Of a DNA stretch of 64,000 bases, positions 56,747 to 64,000 are shown piece after piece; position 1 is the first letter of the stretch, and each line of letters begins with the position of its first letter. Origin of the DNA: Amycolatopsis marina (lineage in GTDB: Bacteria > Actinomycetota > Actinomycetes > Mycobacteriales > Pseudonocardiaceae); NCBI RefSeq assembly GCF_900111885.1, contig NZ_FOKG01000015.1:94800-158799 (forward strand). Direction: 5' to 3'. A program made the position numbers and the translations under genes. A model generated the notes under the pieces. It saw only the letters and a program-made list of their open reading frames with translations, made no database searches and was not told the DNA's origin.

Positions 56747-57226
56747 ATGCGAGTTGTTCCCGCCATCGTCAGCGCTGTCAGCGCCGCCGCCATCCTCCTG
56801 CTGACCGCCTGTTCGGGTGAGGCAGGTCCCACGCCGAAGCGGGCCCCGCAGGACCCTGGTCCCGGAGCGCTGCAGGTCAAGCTCGAGGCGCTGACCGCCG
56901 ACGCGTGCTTCACCGAGCCCGCCGAGCAGAACCCGCCGGGTTGTGAGAAGTACGTCACCCAGCTGGGCAGCGTTCCCGGCAAGGCACGCCAGTTCGCGGG
57001 CACCGCCCACCCGGAACTCAAGGGGCACGGCGACGAACTGGAAGCCGCCATCACCGCTTACCGGGCCGACTCCTGCAACACCGAAGCGGGTACCGGCGCC
57101 GTGACCTGCTCGGATGCGCTGGTCGACATCGCCGAGGCACTGAGCGGGATCGAGACCGCCCTCGCCGCCGTGGTCGACGCCGCGGGCACCGCCGACACAA
57201 CCACGACCGGGACGACCCGGGGCTGA
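56747..57226 (+). CDS. Small lipoprotein between dapE and dapD
   Basis: 159 residues. Signal peptide with lipobox LLTACSGEAG (Cys-22), then a compact domain with two cysteine pairs (CFTEPAEQNPPGCEKY and CNTEAGTGAVTCSDAL), suggesting two disulfide loops, and a Thr-rich tail. I do not recognise the family; the place between dapE and dapD appears to be common in Pseudonocardiales as far as I recall. ATG at 56747, only 42 bp after the divergent dapE start, so possibly leaderless or sharing a promoter. Confidence 0.7.
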   Translation: MRVVPAIVSAVSAAAILLLTACSGEAGPTPKRAPQDPGPGALQVKLEALTADACFTEPAEQNPPGCEKYVTQLGSVPGKARQFAGTAHPELKGHGDELEAAITAYRADSCNTEAGTGAVTCSDALVDIAEALSGIETALAAVVDAAGTADTTTTGTTRG

Positions 57227-57255
57227 GCGAGCGCGACCACGGTACGGTGACGCCC

Positions 57256-58242
57256 GTGAGTGAGCAGAACCCGAACCCCGATACGACCGGCGCGTACGGC
57301 GTCGGGCTGGCCACCGTCACCGCCGATGGCGCGGTGCTGGACACCTGGTATCCGCACCCGAAGCTGACCGACGTGCAGGGTGAAGGCGGCACCGAGCGGC
57401 TCACCGAGCAGGCCGCGGTGGAGGCGCTCGGCCAGTCGGTGGCGCCGCTGCTCGGTCAGGACGACGCCAGGGGTGTCGAGGTCGTCGCGGTGCGCACCAC
57501 CATCGCCACGCTGGCGACCGCCCCCGCCGACGCCCACGACGTCTACCTGCGACTGCACCTGCTCTCGCACCGGCTGGTCCGGCCGCACGGGCAGAACATG
57601 GATGGCGTCTTCGGCCTGCTGTCCAACGTCGTGTGGACCAACCACGGCCCGTGCCCTGTGGAGGGCTTCGAGGCGACCAGGTTGCGACTGCGCGCCAAGG
57701 GGAACGTGACGGTGTACGGCATCGACAAGTTCCCGCGGATGGTGGACTACGTGACGCCTGGCGGCGTGCGGATCGCCGACGCCGACCGGGCGCGGCTCGG
57801 TGCGCATCTGGCCAGCGGCACGACGGTGATGCACGAGGGCTTCGTCAACTTCAACGCGGGCACGCTCGGCGCATCGATGGTCGAGGGCCGGATTTCCGCC
57901 GGCGTCGTGGTCGGTGACGGCAGCGATGTCGGTGGTGGCGCCTCCATCATGGGCACGCTGTCCGGCGGCGGCCGCGACGTGATCTCCATCGGCGAGCGGT
58001 GCCTCATCGGCGCGAACGGCGGCGCGGGCATCTCCCTCGGCGACGACTCCGTCATCGAGGCGGGGCTCTACATCACGGCAGGCACCAAGGTCGTCGTGGA
58101 CGGCAAGACCGTCAGGGCACGCGAACTGTCCGGGATCTCCGGCGCAGTGTTCCGGCGCAACTCGGCCACCGGCGTGGTCGAGGTCGTGCCGCGCGGCGGC
58201 ACCGGCATCGAACTGAACGCCGCGCTGCACGCGAACGACTAG
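57256..58242 (+). CDS. dapD: Tetrahydrodipicolinate N-succinyltransferase
   Basis: 328 residues (GTG at 57256, or 57247). Actinobacterial type DapD: N-terminal domain (GVGLATVTADGAVLDTWYPH), then the left-handed beta-helix with hexapeptide repeats: ASMVEGRISAGVVVGDGSDV and GERCLIGANGGAGISLGDDS. It transfers succinyl from succinyl-CoA to tetrahydrodipicolinate. It stands 13 bp from the lipoprotein's stop, maybe in one unit. With DapC (61292) and DapE (55622) it gives three steps of DAP synthesis. Confidence 0.95.
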   Translation: MSEQNPNPDTTGAYGVGLATVTADGAVLDTWYPHPKLTDVQGEGGTERLTEQAAVEALGQSVAPLLGQDDARGVEVVAVRTTIATLATAPADAHDVYLRLHLLSHRLVRPHGQNMDGVFGLLSNVVWTNHGPCPVEGFEATRLRLRAKGNVTVYGIDKFPRMVDYVTPGGVRIADADRARLGAHLASGTTVMHEGFVNFNAGTLGASMVEGRISAGVVVGDGSDVGGGASIMGTLSGGGRDVISIGERCLIGANGGAGISLGDDSVIEAGLYITAGTKVVVDGKTVRARELSGISGAVFRRNSATGVVEVVPRGGTGIELNAALHAND

Positions 58243-58385
58243 GAGCTGTTTCAGAAGGCCTCTGTATGAGGTGATGTGTGGCGCGCCTGTGGCCGACGGC
58301 CTCGCGACCGCGCGCTCATGAAACACCGACTCGATCACCTGGTCGCTCCTGCCGGACCAAAGGACGGAGCGGCTAGATTCGTCGG

Positions 58386-59258
58386 GTGAGTGTCGCGACG
58401 AACCAGGCCAGTGAGCGGCTGCGCGCCCAGCTACGCGAGTTGACCGGGCACGAGCCGGGGGCACGCGCGGGTGACGATCCAGAGTCCGTGCATCAGATGC
58501 GGGTGGCCGTACGCCGCATGCGCAGCGTCCTGAAGGTCGCGGTGGAGCCACCCGATCCTGCCGTCGGACAGCTCAGGTCGGAGCTGAAGTGGCTGGGCGG
58601 CGTGCTCGGCGGGGTCCGGGATCTCGACGTCCTGATCGGAGAGCTGCGCCCCGCCGTGTCACTGCTCCAGGAGCCCGACCGCTCCGCGGGACTTCGGCTC
58701 GTCGACGTGTTCCTCACCCAGCGGCAGGACGCCCGGCAGGAGCTGATCGCGGCGCTGGACGCACCGCGGTTCCGCGCGTTGCGGCAGCAGATCTCCGCGT
58801 TCGCCGACCGGGCCGACCTGGACCAGCAGCCGCCTGCCGCGGAATCGCCGACACCGCCGGAACCGGGCCAGGTGCTCCGCAAGCCCTATCGCGCACTGGC
58901 CAAGGCGATGGACACGTTGCCCGCGGACCCGGACGACGAGCGGCTGCACACGCTGCGCATCCACTGCAAGCGCTTGCGCTATGCCGCCGAACTGCTGCGC
59001 CCCGCGGTTCGCAAGAAGCGGGTGACCGCTGCGAGGCGAGCCTGCGGGCAACTGCAGGACATTCTCGGCGAGCACCAGGACGCGGTGGTCGCCGCGGAGC
59101 GGATCCGGGCCGTCGTGGCCGAGAGCGCGGACACCGGCATGACGCTGGCCGCAGGCCGGATCATCGAGCAGCAGGCCGGGAAGCGGGCCGCGATGCGAGA
59201 GGCCTGGCCCCCGGCGGCCTGGCGGGTCAGGGAGGCGTTCGCCGAGTTGCTCCCTTAG
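58386..59258 (+). CDS. CHAD-domain protein
   Basis: 290 residues, two four-helix repeats with conserved histidines and basic residues: VHQMRVAVRRMRSVLKVA near the start, LGGVRDLDVLIGEL, and RLHTLRIHCKRLRYAAELLR in the second half. CHAD domains bind inorganic polyphosphate. No CYTH domain precedes it, so it is a stand-alone polyphosphate-binding protein. GTG at 58386. The 143-bp gap before it includes CTGTTTCAGAA and TGAAACA segments, which may be a decayed insertion-sequence end. Confidence 0.88.
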   Translation: MSVATNQASERLRAQLRELTGHEPGARAGDDPESVHQMRVAVRRMRSVLKVAVEPPDPAVGQLRSELKWLGGVLGGVRDLDVLIGELRPAVSLLQEPDRSAGLRLVDVFLTQRQDARQELIAALDAPRFRALRQQISAFADRADLDQQPPAAESPTPPEPGQVLRKPYRALAKAMDTLPADPDDERLHTLRIHCKRLRYAAELLRPAVRKKRVTAARRACGQLQDILGEHQDAVVAAERIRAVVAESADTGMTLAAGRIIEQQAGKRAAMREAWPPAAWRVREAFAELLP

Positions 59259-59264
59259 GGACGT

Positions 59265-59666
59265 TCAGTCGCACCCGCAGAACTCGTTGTCCCCCAAGGT
59301 TTCCGCAAGCACCCTGCGGTGCGTGGGCTTGGCGGCGAGATACAGCTCGCGGCCTTCCTCGGTGAGCTTCACGAAAATGCCGCGCCGGTCTGCCTCGCAC
59401 ATCGCGCGCATGACGAGTCCTTCGCGCTCGAGCCGGGCGACCAGCCGGGACACGGCGCTCTGGCTGAGGTGCACGGCGTCACTGAGTTCCGCGCCCCTGC
59501 ACTTGCCCTCGCCCTCGCACGCGAGCCGTTCCAGTGCCTCGAACTCGTTGACGCCGATGCCGTGCAGGCGATGCAGTTCGCCTTCCAGCGCGCCGCTCAC
59601 GGTGGCATGGCGCGCTGACAGGTGCTGCCACTCGTGCACCAGTGCCCGCTCGCCGACGTTGCTCAC
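59265..59666 (-). CDS. MarR-family regulator
   Basis: 133 residues. Winged helix: LSDAVHLSQSAVSRLVARLE (about 62-81) with wing REGLVMRAMCEADRRGIFVK. It has several Cys residues (CEGEGKC and C-terminal FCGC) which could sense oxidants or metals. It is divergent from the MFS exporter at 59752 with an AT-rich gap carrying small palindromes, so it is probably its repressor. Inducer unknown. Confidence 0.88.
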   Translation of the reverse strand: MSNVGERALVHEWQHLSARHATVSGALEGELHRLHGIGVNEFEALERLACEGEGKCRGAELSDAVHLSQSAVSRLVARLEREGLVMRAMCEADRRGIFVKLTEEGRELYLAAKPTHRRVLAETLGDNEFCGCD

Positions 59667-59751
59667 GAACGGAGAATAACATGCGGACGAATACTATGCA
59701 GACACATTAAATGTATTGGCATTAGATGCGCATGCATGTAAGTTCTCCCGT
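59667..59751. promoter_or_regulatory. AT-rich divergent promoter with palindromes (MarR operator candidate)
   Basis: The gap has CATTAAATG (perfect 9-bp dyad), AATAC..GTATT flanking it (59690-59715), and ATGCGCATGCAT. These are much lower in GC than any neighbouring DNA. Such features suit MarR dimers. Confidence 0.5.
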
Positions 59752-61221
59752 ATGACCTCTTCGGCTCATCTATCCACCACTTCGACACGGTGGGACGCGC
59801 GCTTGTGGGCCGTGCTCCTCACCGTCTCCGTCGTCATCGGCCTCGACGCGCTCGACGTGTCGATGGTCGGCGTCGCGCTTCCCTCCATCCAGGCCGACCT
59901 CGGGCTCTCGACCAGCGCGCTGCAATGGGTCGTCAGCGGTTACGTGCTCGGCTACGGCGGCCTGCTGCTGCTCGGCGGTCGCACCGCCGACCTACTCGGC
60001 CGGCGTCGTGTCTTTCTCATCGCCGTGGCGGTGTTCGCGGTCGCGTCGCTCCTGGGCGGGCTCGTCGACGACGGCGCGCTGCTGATCGCCTCCCGGCTCA
60101 TCAAGGGCATCGCCGCGGCCTTCACCGCACCGGCCGCGCTGTCCATCGTCACCACGACCTTCGCCGAGGGCCCTGCCCGCAACAAGGCACTCGGCATCTT
60201 CGCCGTGTTCGGCGCGAGCGGCTACTCGGCCGGCCTGGTCTTCTCCGGCCTGCTGACCGAGGTCGGCTGGCGGTGGACCTTCCTGCTCCCGGTGCCGGTC
60301 GCCATCGCCGTGCTGATCGTGGCGATCAGGGTGCTGCCGAACGAGGGCAGGCCCGAGCGCACCGGTGCGGGCTACGACCTGCCGGGAGCGATCACCGGAG
60401 CGGCCGCGACGCTGCTGCTCGTCTACACCGTGGTGGACGCGCCCGAGATCGGCTGGGCAAACCCGCGCACCCTGATCCAGTTCGCCGTCGCGGCGGGCCT
60501 CATCACCGCGTTCATCATGATCGAGAAGCGCACCAAGCACCCACTGGTCCGGCTCGGCATCCTGCGCTCGGCGCCACTCGCCAGGGCGAACCTCGGCGCT
60601 GCGACGTTCTTCGGCGCCTACATCGGCTTCCAGTTCGTGGTGATGCTCTACCTGCAGTCCGTGCTCGGATGGTCGGCATTGGAGACGGCGCTCGGCTTCC
60701 TGCCCGCCGCGCTGATCGTGGCATTCGGCTCACCGAGGATGGAACGGCTGATCGACCGCGTCGGCACGTCCCGCACGATCGCGGCAGGCGTGATCGCACA
60801 CGTCGTCGGTTACCTGCTGTTCCTCGGTGTCGACCAGGACTCCAGCTACGCCGCGGGCGTGCTGCCCAGCATGATCCTGCTGGGCGTCGGCTTCACCCTG
60901 GCCTTCTCCTCGCTGAACATCCAGGCCACCGCGGGTGTCCCGGACGACGAGCAGGGTCTCGCGGGCGGGCTGCTGAACACGTCGCTGCAGGTCGGTGGCG
61001 CGATCGGCCTCGCGATCGTGTCCGCGGTACTCACCGCGAACGGCGGCGCCGAGACCTCGGCCGGGTCGCTGCTCGCCGGGTTCACCCCCGCGCTGACCGT
61101 GGTCACGATCATCGCGGTGCTGGGGCTGCTCATCGCGCTGTCCGGACTCCGCACACGTGGGCGCGCGGAAGAGCCGGTCGCCGAGCCGGAGCCGGAGCCG
61201 GAGCTCGCGCTCGCCGAGTAG
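59752..61221 (+). CDS. DHA2-type MFS drug exporter
   Basis: 489 residues with fourteen hydrophobic helices. Signature stretches are LDVSMVGVALPSIQADLGLS (helix 1), LLLGGRTADLLGRRRVF (motif A) and SAGLVFSGLLTEVGWRWTFL (motif C). It is probably an H+-driven exporter of drugs or amphiphiles. The ATG at 59752 is favoured over the TTG/GTG upstream since helix 1 begins about 16 residues later. Regulated by the divergent MarR gene. It ends before a hairpin terminator at 61243. Confidence 0.9.
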   Translation: MTSSAHLSTTSTRWDARLWAVLLTVSVVIGLDALDVSMVGVALPSIQADLGLSTSALQWVVSGYVLGYGGLLLLGGRTADLLGRRRVFLIAVAVFAVASLLGGLVDDGALLIASRLIKGIAAAFTAPAALSIVTTTFAEGPARNKALGIFAVFGASGYSAGLVFSGLLTEVGWRWTFLLPVPVAIAVLIVAIRVLPNEGRPERTGAGYDLPGAITGAAATLLLVYTVVDAPEIGWANPRTLIQFAVAAGLITAFIMIEKRTKHPLVRLGILRSAPLARANLGAATFFGAYIGFQFVVMLYLQSVLGWSALETALGFLPAALIVAFGSPRMERLIDRVGTSRTIAAGVIAHVVGYLLFLGVDQDSSYAAGVLPSMILLGVGFTLAFSSLNIQATAGVPDDEQGLAGGLLNTSLQVGGAIGLAIVSAVLTANGGAETSAGSLLAGFTPALTVVTIIAVLGLLIALSGLRTRGRAEEPVAEPEPEPELALAE

Positions 61222-61242
61222 GCGCGCGCTGCGGGGGAACAC

Positions 61243-61288
61243 AGCCGGGGCCATTCCGCGTCAACGCAACGCGGGTGGCCCCGGCTTT
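61243..61288. terminator. Hairpin terminator between MFS and dapC
   Basis: AGCCGGGGCCA (61243-61253) pairs with TGGCCCCGGCT (61276-61286), with an inner CCGCG/CGCGG pair and TTTGTG at its right. It separates the convergent MFS and dapC genes and probably works for both. Confidence 0.85.
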
Positions 61289-61291
61289 GTG

Positions 61292-62401
61292 TCAGCGCCC
61301 GTCTGAGCACCCGTCGCCGAGGCGGGCGGCGGCCGTGGCGATGCGGTCGTCGGCGGCCGTCAGCGCCACACGGACGTGCCCGGCACCCGCGGGACCGTAG
61401 AAACTGCCGGGGGCGGCCAGAATGCCCAGGCGGGCCAGCCGGTCCACGGTCGTCCACGCGTCCTCGTCCCGGGTGGCCCAGAGGTACAGCCCGGCCTCCG
61501 AGTGCTCGATCCGGAACCCGGCCCGCTCCAACGCCGGACGCAGCACCGCCCGCCGGGCGCGGTAGCGCTCGCGCTGCGTGGTGAGCGCCTCGTCGTCGGT
61601 CAGTGCGGCGACCATCGCCTCCTGCACCGGCCTCGGCACGATCATCCCGGCGTGCTTGCGTACCTCCAGCAGACCGGAGACCAGCTCCGGGTCGCCGGTG
61701 ACGAAGCCCGCGCGGTAGCCGGCCAGGTTCGCCGACTTGGACAACGAGTGCACGGCAAGCAGACCGTCGACGCTTCCGCCGTGCACATCGGGATGCAGGA
61801 TCGACACCGGCTCGCGTTCCCAGCCGAGCGCGAGATAGCACTCGTCGGACACGACCACCGTGCCCCGCTCCCTTGCCCACTCGACCACCTTGCGCAGGTG
61901 CTCGACGCCGAGCACCCGGCCGGTCGGGTTGGACGGGGAGTTCAGCCAGATCAAGGCGGGCCGTTCGGGACCGAGGGCGGTCAGCCCCTCGACCCTGCGC
62001 ACCTCGGCGCCGGCGAGCAGCCCACCCACCTCGTACGTCGGGTAGGCCAGCTCCGGGATCGCGACGACGTCACCCGCGCCGACTCCGAGCAGTGTCGGCA
62101 GCCACGCGACCAGTTCCTTGGACCCGATCGTCGGCAGGACGGCGTCCGGACTCAGCCCGCTGATCCCGTGCCTGCGCCGGAGTGCGTCGACCGCGGCCTC
62201 CCGCAATGCGGGAGTGCCATGGGTCGCGGGATACCCGGAGAGCTCCGACACCGAGGCCAGCGCCGCACGGATACTCGCGGGAACCGGGTCGACCGGCGTA
62301 CCGACGGACAGGTCGACGATCCCGTCCGGGTGCGCCCCTGCCCGTTGCTTGTGCTCGGTCAGCGAGTCCCAGGGAAAGTCGGGTAGCGCTACCCGCTTCA
62401 T
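61292..62401 (-). CDS. dapC: N-succinyldiaminopimelate aminotransferase
   Basis: 369 residues, fold-type-I aminotransferase. It shows YPATHGTPALREAAVDALRR near 60, NSPSNPTGRVLG (about 145), VSDECYLALGWE (PLP aspartate/tyrosine) and HSLSKSANLAGYRAGF (PLP lysine). DapC turns N-succinyl-2-amino-6-ketopimelate to succinyl-DAP using glutamate. The ATG at 62401 overlaps the fdxA stop (ATGA), the same fdxC-dapC order as in mycobacteria. GTG starts upstream would be overlapping ferredoxin. Confidence 0.93.
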   Translation of the reverse strand: MKRVALPDFPWDSLTEHKQRAGAHPDGIVDLSVGTPVDPVPASIRAALASVSELSGYPATHGTPALREAAVDALRRRHGISGLSPDAVLPTIGSKELVAWLPTLLGVGAGDVVAIPELAYPTYEVGGLLAGAEVRRVEGLTALGPERPALIWLNSPSNPTGRVLGVEHLRKVVEWARERGTVVVSDECYLALGWEREPVSILHPDVHGGSVDGLLAVHSLSKSANLAGYRAGFVTGDPELVSGLLEVRKHAGMIVPRPVQEAMVAALTDDEALTTQRERYRARRAVLRPALERAGFRIEHSEAGLYLWATRDEDAWTTVDRLARLGILAAPGSFYGPAGAGHVRVALTAADDRIATAAARLGDGCSDGR

Positions 62402-62730
62402 TCGCCCTGCGGGGGCAGGTCCTTGATCCACTGCGGGTCGTGACTGGTCTTGCCGACCTTGGACGCACCGCCGGGTGAACCGAGTTCGTCGAAGAAGTCG
62501 ACGTTGGCCTTGGTGTAGTTGGTCGGCTCCTTGTTCCACTCGTCCGGGGTGTCGTCCTCGTAGTAGATGGCCTCGACCGGACAAACCGGCTCGCACGCCC
62601 CACAGTCGACACACTCGTCGGGGTGGATGTAGAGCATCCGGTCACCCTCGTAGATGCAGTCGACCGGGCATTCGTCGATGCACGCCTTGTCGAGCACGTC
62701 GACGCAGGGCTCGGCGATCACGTAAGTCAC
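62398..62730 (-). CDS. fdxA: Ferredoxin, 7Fe type
   Basis: 110 residues. Cysteines CVDVLDKACIDECPVDCIYE (residues 9-28) make the 3Fe-4S site and CVDCGACEPVCPVEAIYYE (about 40-58) the 4Fe-4S site. The C-terminal part is the usual acidic extension ending IKDLPPQGE. It is the actinobacterial FdxA/FdxC that donates electrons, possibly to cytochrome P450 or other enzymes. It is translated together with dapC. GTG/ATG at 62730. Confidence 0.93.
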   Translation of the reverse strand: MTYVIAEPCVDVLDKACIDECPVDCIYEGDRMLYIHPDECVDCGACEPVCPVEAIYYEDDTPDEWNKEPTNYTKANVDFFDELGSPGGASKVGKTSHDPQWIKDLPPQGE

Positions 62731-62891
62731 TGGGCTCTCCTGCTGGTTCGTCTTGGTCTGGCCCGTTTCCGGACATTACGCGGTGACACTCACCCGGCCG
62801 ATGGTGAGGCAACCCTTATCAGGGCGCCGCACTCCTGGTCGGGTGGGCGATGACTGCACCGCGACGCCAGACCATACCGTGAGTATGCGGA

Positions 62892-63116
62892 CTATCCTCC
62901 GCGACGTTTCCCCCGCGCCGCGTCGCGCTTGTCTCCCGTCACCACGAACCGCGGCGCGGGCGTGGCTGATTCGGCGGCGGTGTCCTCGGAGGCCTCCGAG
63001 GACACCGCCGCTGTCCCGGTCGGATCAGGACGTTTCGCCACCGCCCGGTTGAAACTGTCAGAGATCTCCCTGACCAGGTCGTCGTTGTGCCGGTCGTCCC
63101 TGCGCGCAACGCTCAT
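62892..63116 (-). CDS. Small basic protein with a palindromic coding segment
   Basis: 74 residues. MSVARRDDRHNDDLVREISD and a basic C-terminus KRDAARGKRRGG. ATG at 63116 preceded by GCAGGAGGACCGG, a good ribosome site. It has a short conserved-looking N-terminus and an Ala/Ser/Glu middle (AVSSEASEDTAAE) coded by a 38-bp perfect palindrome. I do not recognise a family. It is divergent from the GNAT gene with 46 bp between. Confidence 0.65.
   Translation of the reverse strand: MSVARRDDRHNDDLVREISDSFNRAVAKRPDPTGTAAVSSEASEDTAAESATPAPRFVVTGDKRDAARGKRRGG
62974..63011. repeat. 38-bp perfect palindrome inside the 74-aa gene
   Basis: The two arms (62974-62992 and 62993-63011) are exact complements with no loop: left arm reads GCGGCGGTGTCCTCGGAGG. 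It lies in coding sequence. Such perfect long palindromes are unstable in cells unless selected, so it may be recent or functional. Confidence 0.85.
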
Positions 63117-63163
63117 CCGGTCCTCCTGCTGGTCGGCCTCGGTCGTTACCGCACAATCTAGTC

Positions 63164-63910
63164 GTGCCGGACACGACAACGCTCGAATTCGCGTGTGCCG
63201 AGGCCTGGCCACCCCTCGTCCGCGAGCCGCTGGGCCAGTGGTGGCTGCGTGCGGCCGAGTCTTTCACCGGCCGGGCTAACAGTGCGCTAGCCATGGGTGA
63301 CCCCGGGTTGCCCATCGCCAGAGCGCTGGAAGTCGTCTGTGAGTTCGCCCACTCCCACGCCGTGGAACCCATGGTGCAGGCGGTCCACGGCAGCGCACAG
63401 GAGACCGCCCTCGCCGACGAGGGGTGGGTACCGCACGTGCACTACGCGGCAGGTCATGACGTGTCGGTGCTACTCGGGCCGCTCCCCCCGGCTCCGGCGG
63501 CGGCACCGGCCCTTTCCGTGCTGGACGAGCCCACCGATGCCTGGTGGTCGCTGGTCGCGGGGAGCACCGAGCCGACTCGGGCGCAGCGGCATGTGCTCGC
63601 CGCACCGGGGACCGGCTTCGGTGTCGCGGAGGCCGACGGCACCACGGTTGGCGCCGTACGGCTCGCACCGGCGCGCGGCCTGCTGCACGTCGGCAGGCTC
63701 GAGGTCCGCCCGGAGCACCGCAGGCGCGGGTTCGCCGGCGCGCTGCTCGGCGCCGGGGGCGACTGGGCGCGCGAGCGCGACCTCACCGCATGTGTCCTGC
63801 AGGTCTCGGTACGCAACCACGCGGCACTCGCCCTGTACGCGAGGCTGGGGTTCACCGAACACCACCGTTACCGATACTGGGTTCCCCGCCGCGGTGACGC
63901 CCATCCGTGA
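63164..63910 (+). CDS. GNAT-family N-acetyltransferase
   Basis: 248 residues. A C-terminal GNAT domain with the acetyl-CoA motif EVRPEHRRRGFAGALLGAGG (about 180-200; Arg/Gln-x2-Gly-x-Gly/Ala) and VSVRNHAALALYARLGF. The N-terminal half is a separate, less recognisable domain (WPPLVREPLGQWWLRAAESF). It may be an acetyltransferase of small molecules or a protein N-terminus. ATG at 63164. The next DNA to the right holds a transposase end. Confidence 0.85.
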   Translation: MPDTTTLEFACAEAWPPLVREPLGQWWLRAAESFTGRANSALAMGDPGLPIARALEVVCEFAHSHAVEPMVQAVHGSAQETALADEGWVPHVHYAAGHDVSVLLGPLPPAPAAAPALSVLDEPTDAWWSLVAGSTEPTRAQRHVLAAPGTGFGVAEADGTTVGAVRLAPARGLLHVGRLEVRPEHRRRGFAGALLGAGGDWARERDLTACVLQVSVRNHAALALYARLGFTEHHRYRYWVPRRGDAHP

Positions 63911-63933
63911 AAGACATCCCAGGAGCTGAAATG

Positions 63934-64000
63934 TCAAGCCGCAACGTTCTCGGCGTGATGCGACCAGGCGGTCGTCTCGTCGTAGAGGGTGCCGGTTTTG
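63934..64000 (-). CDS. Probable IS110-family transposase, C-terminal end (cut by right edge)
   Basis: From the right edge a frame reads KTGTLYDETTAWSHHAE and stops at 63934-63936. This resembles the end of IS110-type transposases (..LHGCLKTxTxYDExTAW..) as I remember it, but only 21 residues are visible, so it is uncertain. If correct, an insertion sequence begins just right of the GNAT gene. Confidence 0.45.
   Translation of the reverse strand, partial: KTGTLYDETTAWSHHAENVAA

Noticed and set aside
58243..58385. Decayed insertion-sequence end (CTGTTTCAGAA.. / TGAAACA)
   Set aside because: Resembles IS ends but has no target duplication or transposase trace; too weak to call.

Overview
The window is a stretch of high-GC actinobacterial chromosome. 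GTG starts are common, genes are tightly packed and often overlap by a few bases (ATGA, GTGA), and the families are typical of mycolate-type and related actinomycetes. Gene content and order strongly recall two segments of the Mycobacterium tuberculosis chromosome as I remember it: the fasR / DUF3107 / ferritin-like / rhlE / Rv3212 cluster (here 0.6-11.5 kb), and the long run from lpqY-sugABC through mrp, tatB, htrA, rseA, sigE, the Rv1220c methyltransferase, DUF3117, tagA, gpgS, LOG proteins, dapE, dapD, dapC and fdxC (here about 27-63 kb). The absence of mycobacterial-only families, the HTH/DUF397 pair and the kinds of intergenic palindromes point to Pseudonocardiales (Amycolatopsis / Saccharomonospora / Prauserella-like) rather than Mycobacterium. 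The genus is an inference. I saw no rRNA, tRNA or CRISPR.

Layout. 0-7.6 kb: a hydrolase cut by the left edge, FasR-like regulator, then a five-gene minus-strand operon (AurF-like diiron protein, alpha/beta hydrolase, cupredoxin-like lipoprotein, polytopic membrane protein, small acidic-tailed membrane protein) opposite a TetR gene, followed by DUF4873, DUF3107 and a ferritin-like protein. 7.6-12.4 kb: long leader, DEAD-box helicase, PQQ-propeller protein and hydrolase. 12.5-24.6 kb: membrane proteins, RecB-like nuclease, MarC, PHP phosphoesterase, PH-domain protein with a newly called 53-aa partner, NUDIX, acyl-CoA ligase, DUF2332, MaoC, CorA with a possible leader peptide, phosphoesterase, ParB-like protein and a DMT transporter. 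24.6-34 kb: DUF998, an HTH/DUF397 regulatory pair, the LpqY-SugABC trehalose importer, a 17M-like protein, an MHS transporter and an OmpA-like lipoprotein. 34-45 kb: acyl-CoA dehydrogenase, SPFH protein, soluble MgtE-like protein, DUF1003, Mrp, TatB, and the envelope-stress group HtrA-RseA-SigE, then SGNH hydrolase/TetR. 45-64 kb: methyltransferase, MFS/LysR pair, leucyl aminopeptidase, enoyl-CoA hydratase, TagA, GpgS, PlsC-like acyltransferase, two LOG proteins, DapE, DapD, CHAD, MarR/MFS pair, DapC-FdxA and GNAT. A probable IS110 transposase end lies at the right edge.

How the genes work together: DapD, DapC and DapE supply three consecutive steps of the succinylase branch to meso-diaminopimelate and lysine. 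SigE, RseA, HtrA and TatB form an envelope-stress and export block, with a SigE-type promoter visible before sigE. LpqY-SugABC recycles trehalose. GpgS starts methylglucose lipopolysaccharide synthesis. FasR would control fatty-acid synthase.

The most unusual content is non-coding. At least five families of short repeats are scattered through the window. One is a 54-bp module that keeps reading frame and is inserted inside two unrelated protein genes, in opposite orientations: once in the RecB-like nuclease, between exact 10-bp direct repeats just after the catalytic lysine motif, and twice in tandem in an MFS transporter loop. The others are long perfect hairpins between convergent genes, triplets of a palindrome with core GCACTTTCCCGGGAAAGTGC, CCCCAATG-type palindromes, and a 21-bp tandem repeat. 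A 42-bp promoter-like block is shared by the ferritin-like and phosphoesterase genes.
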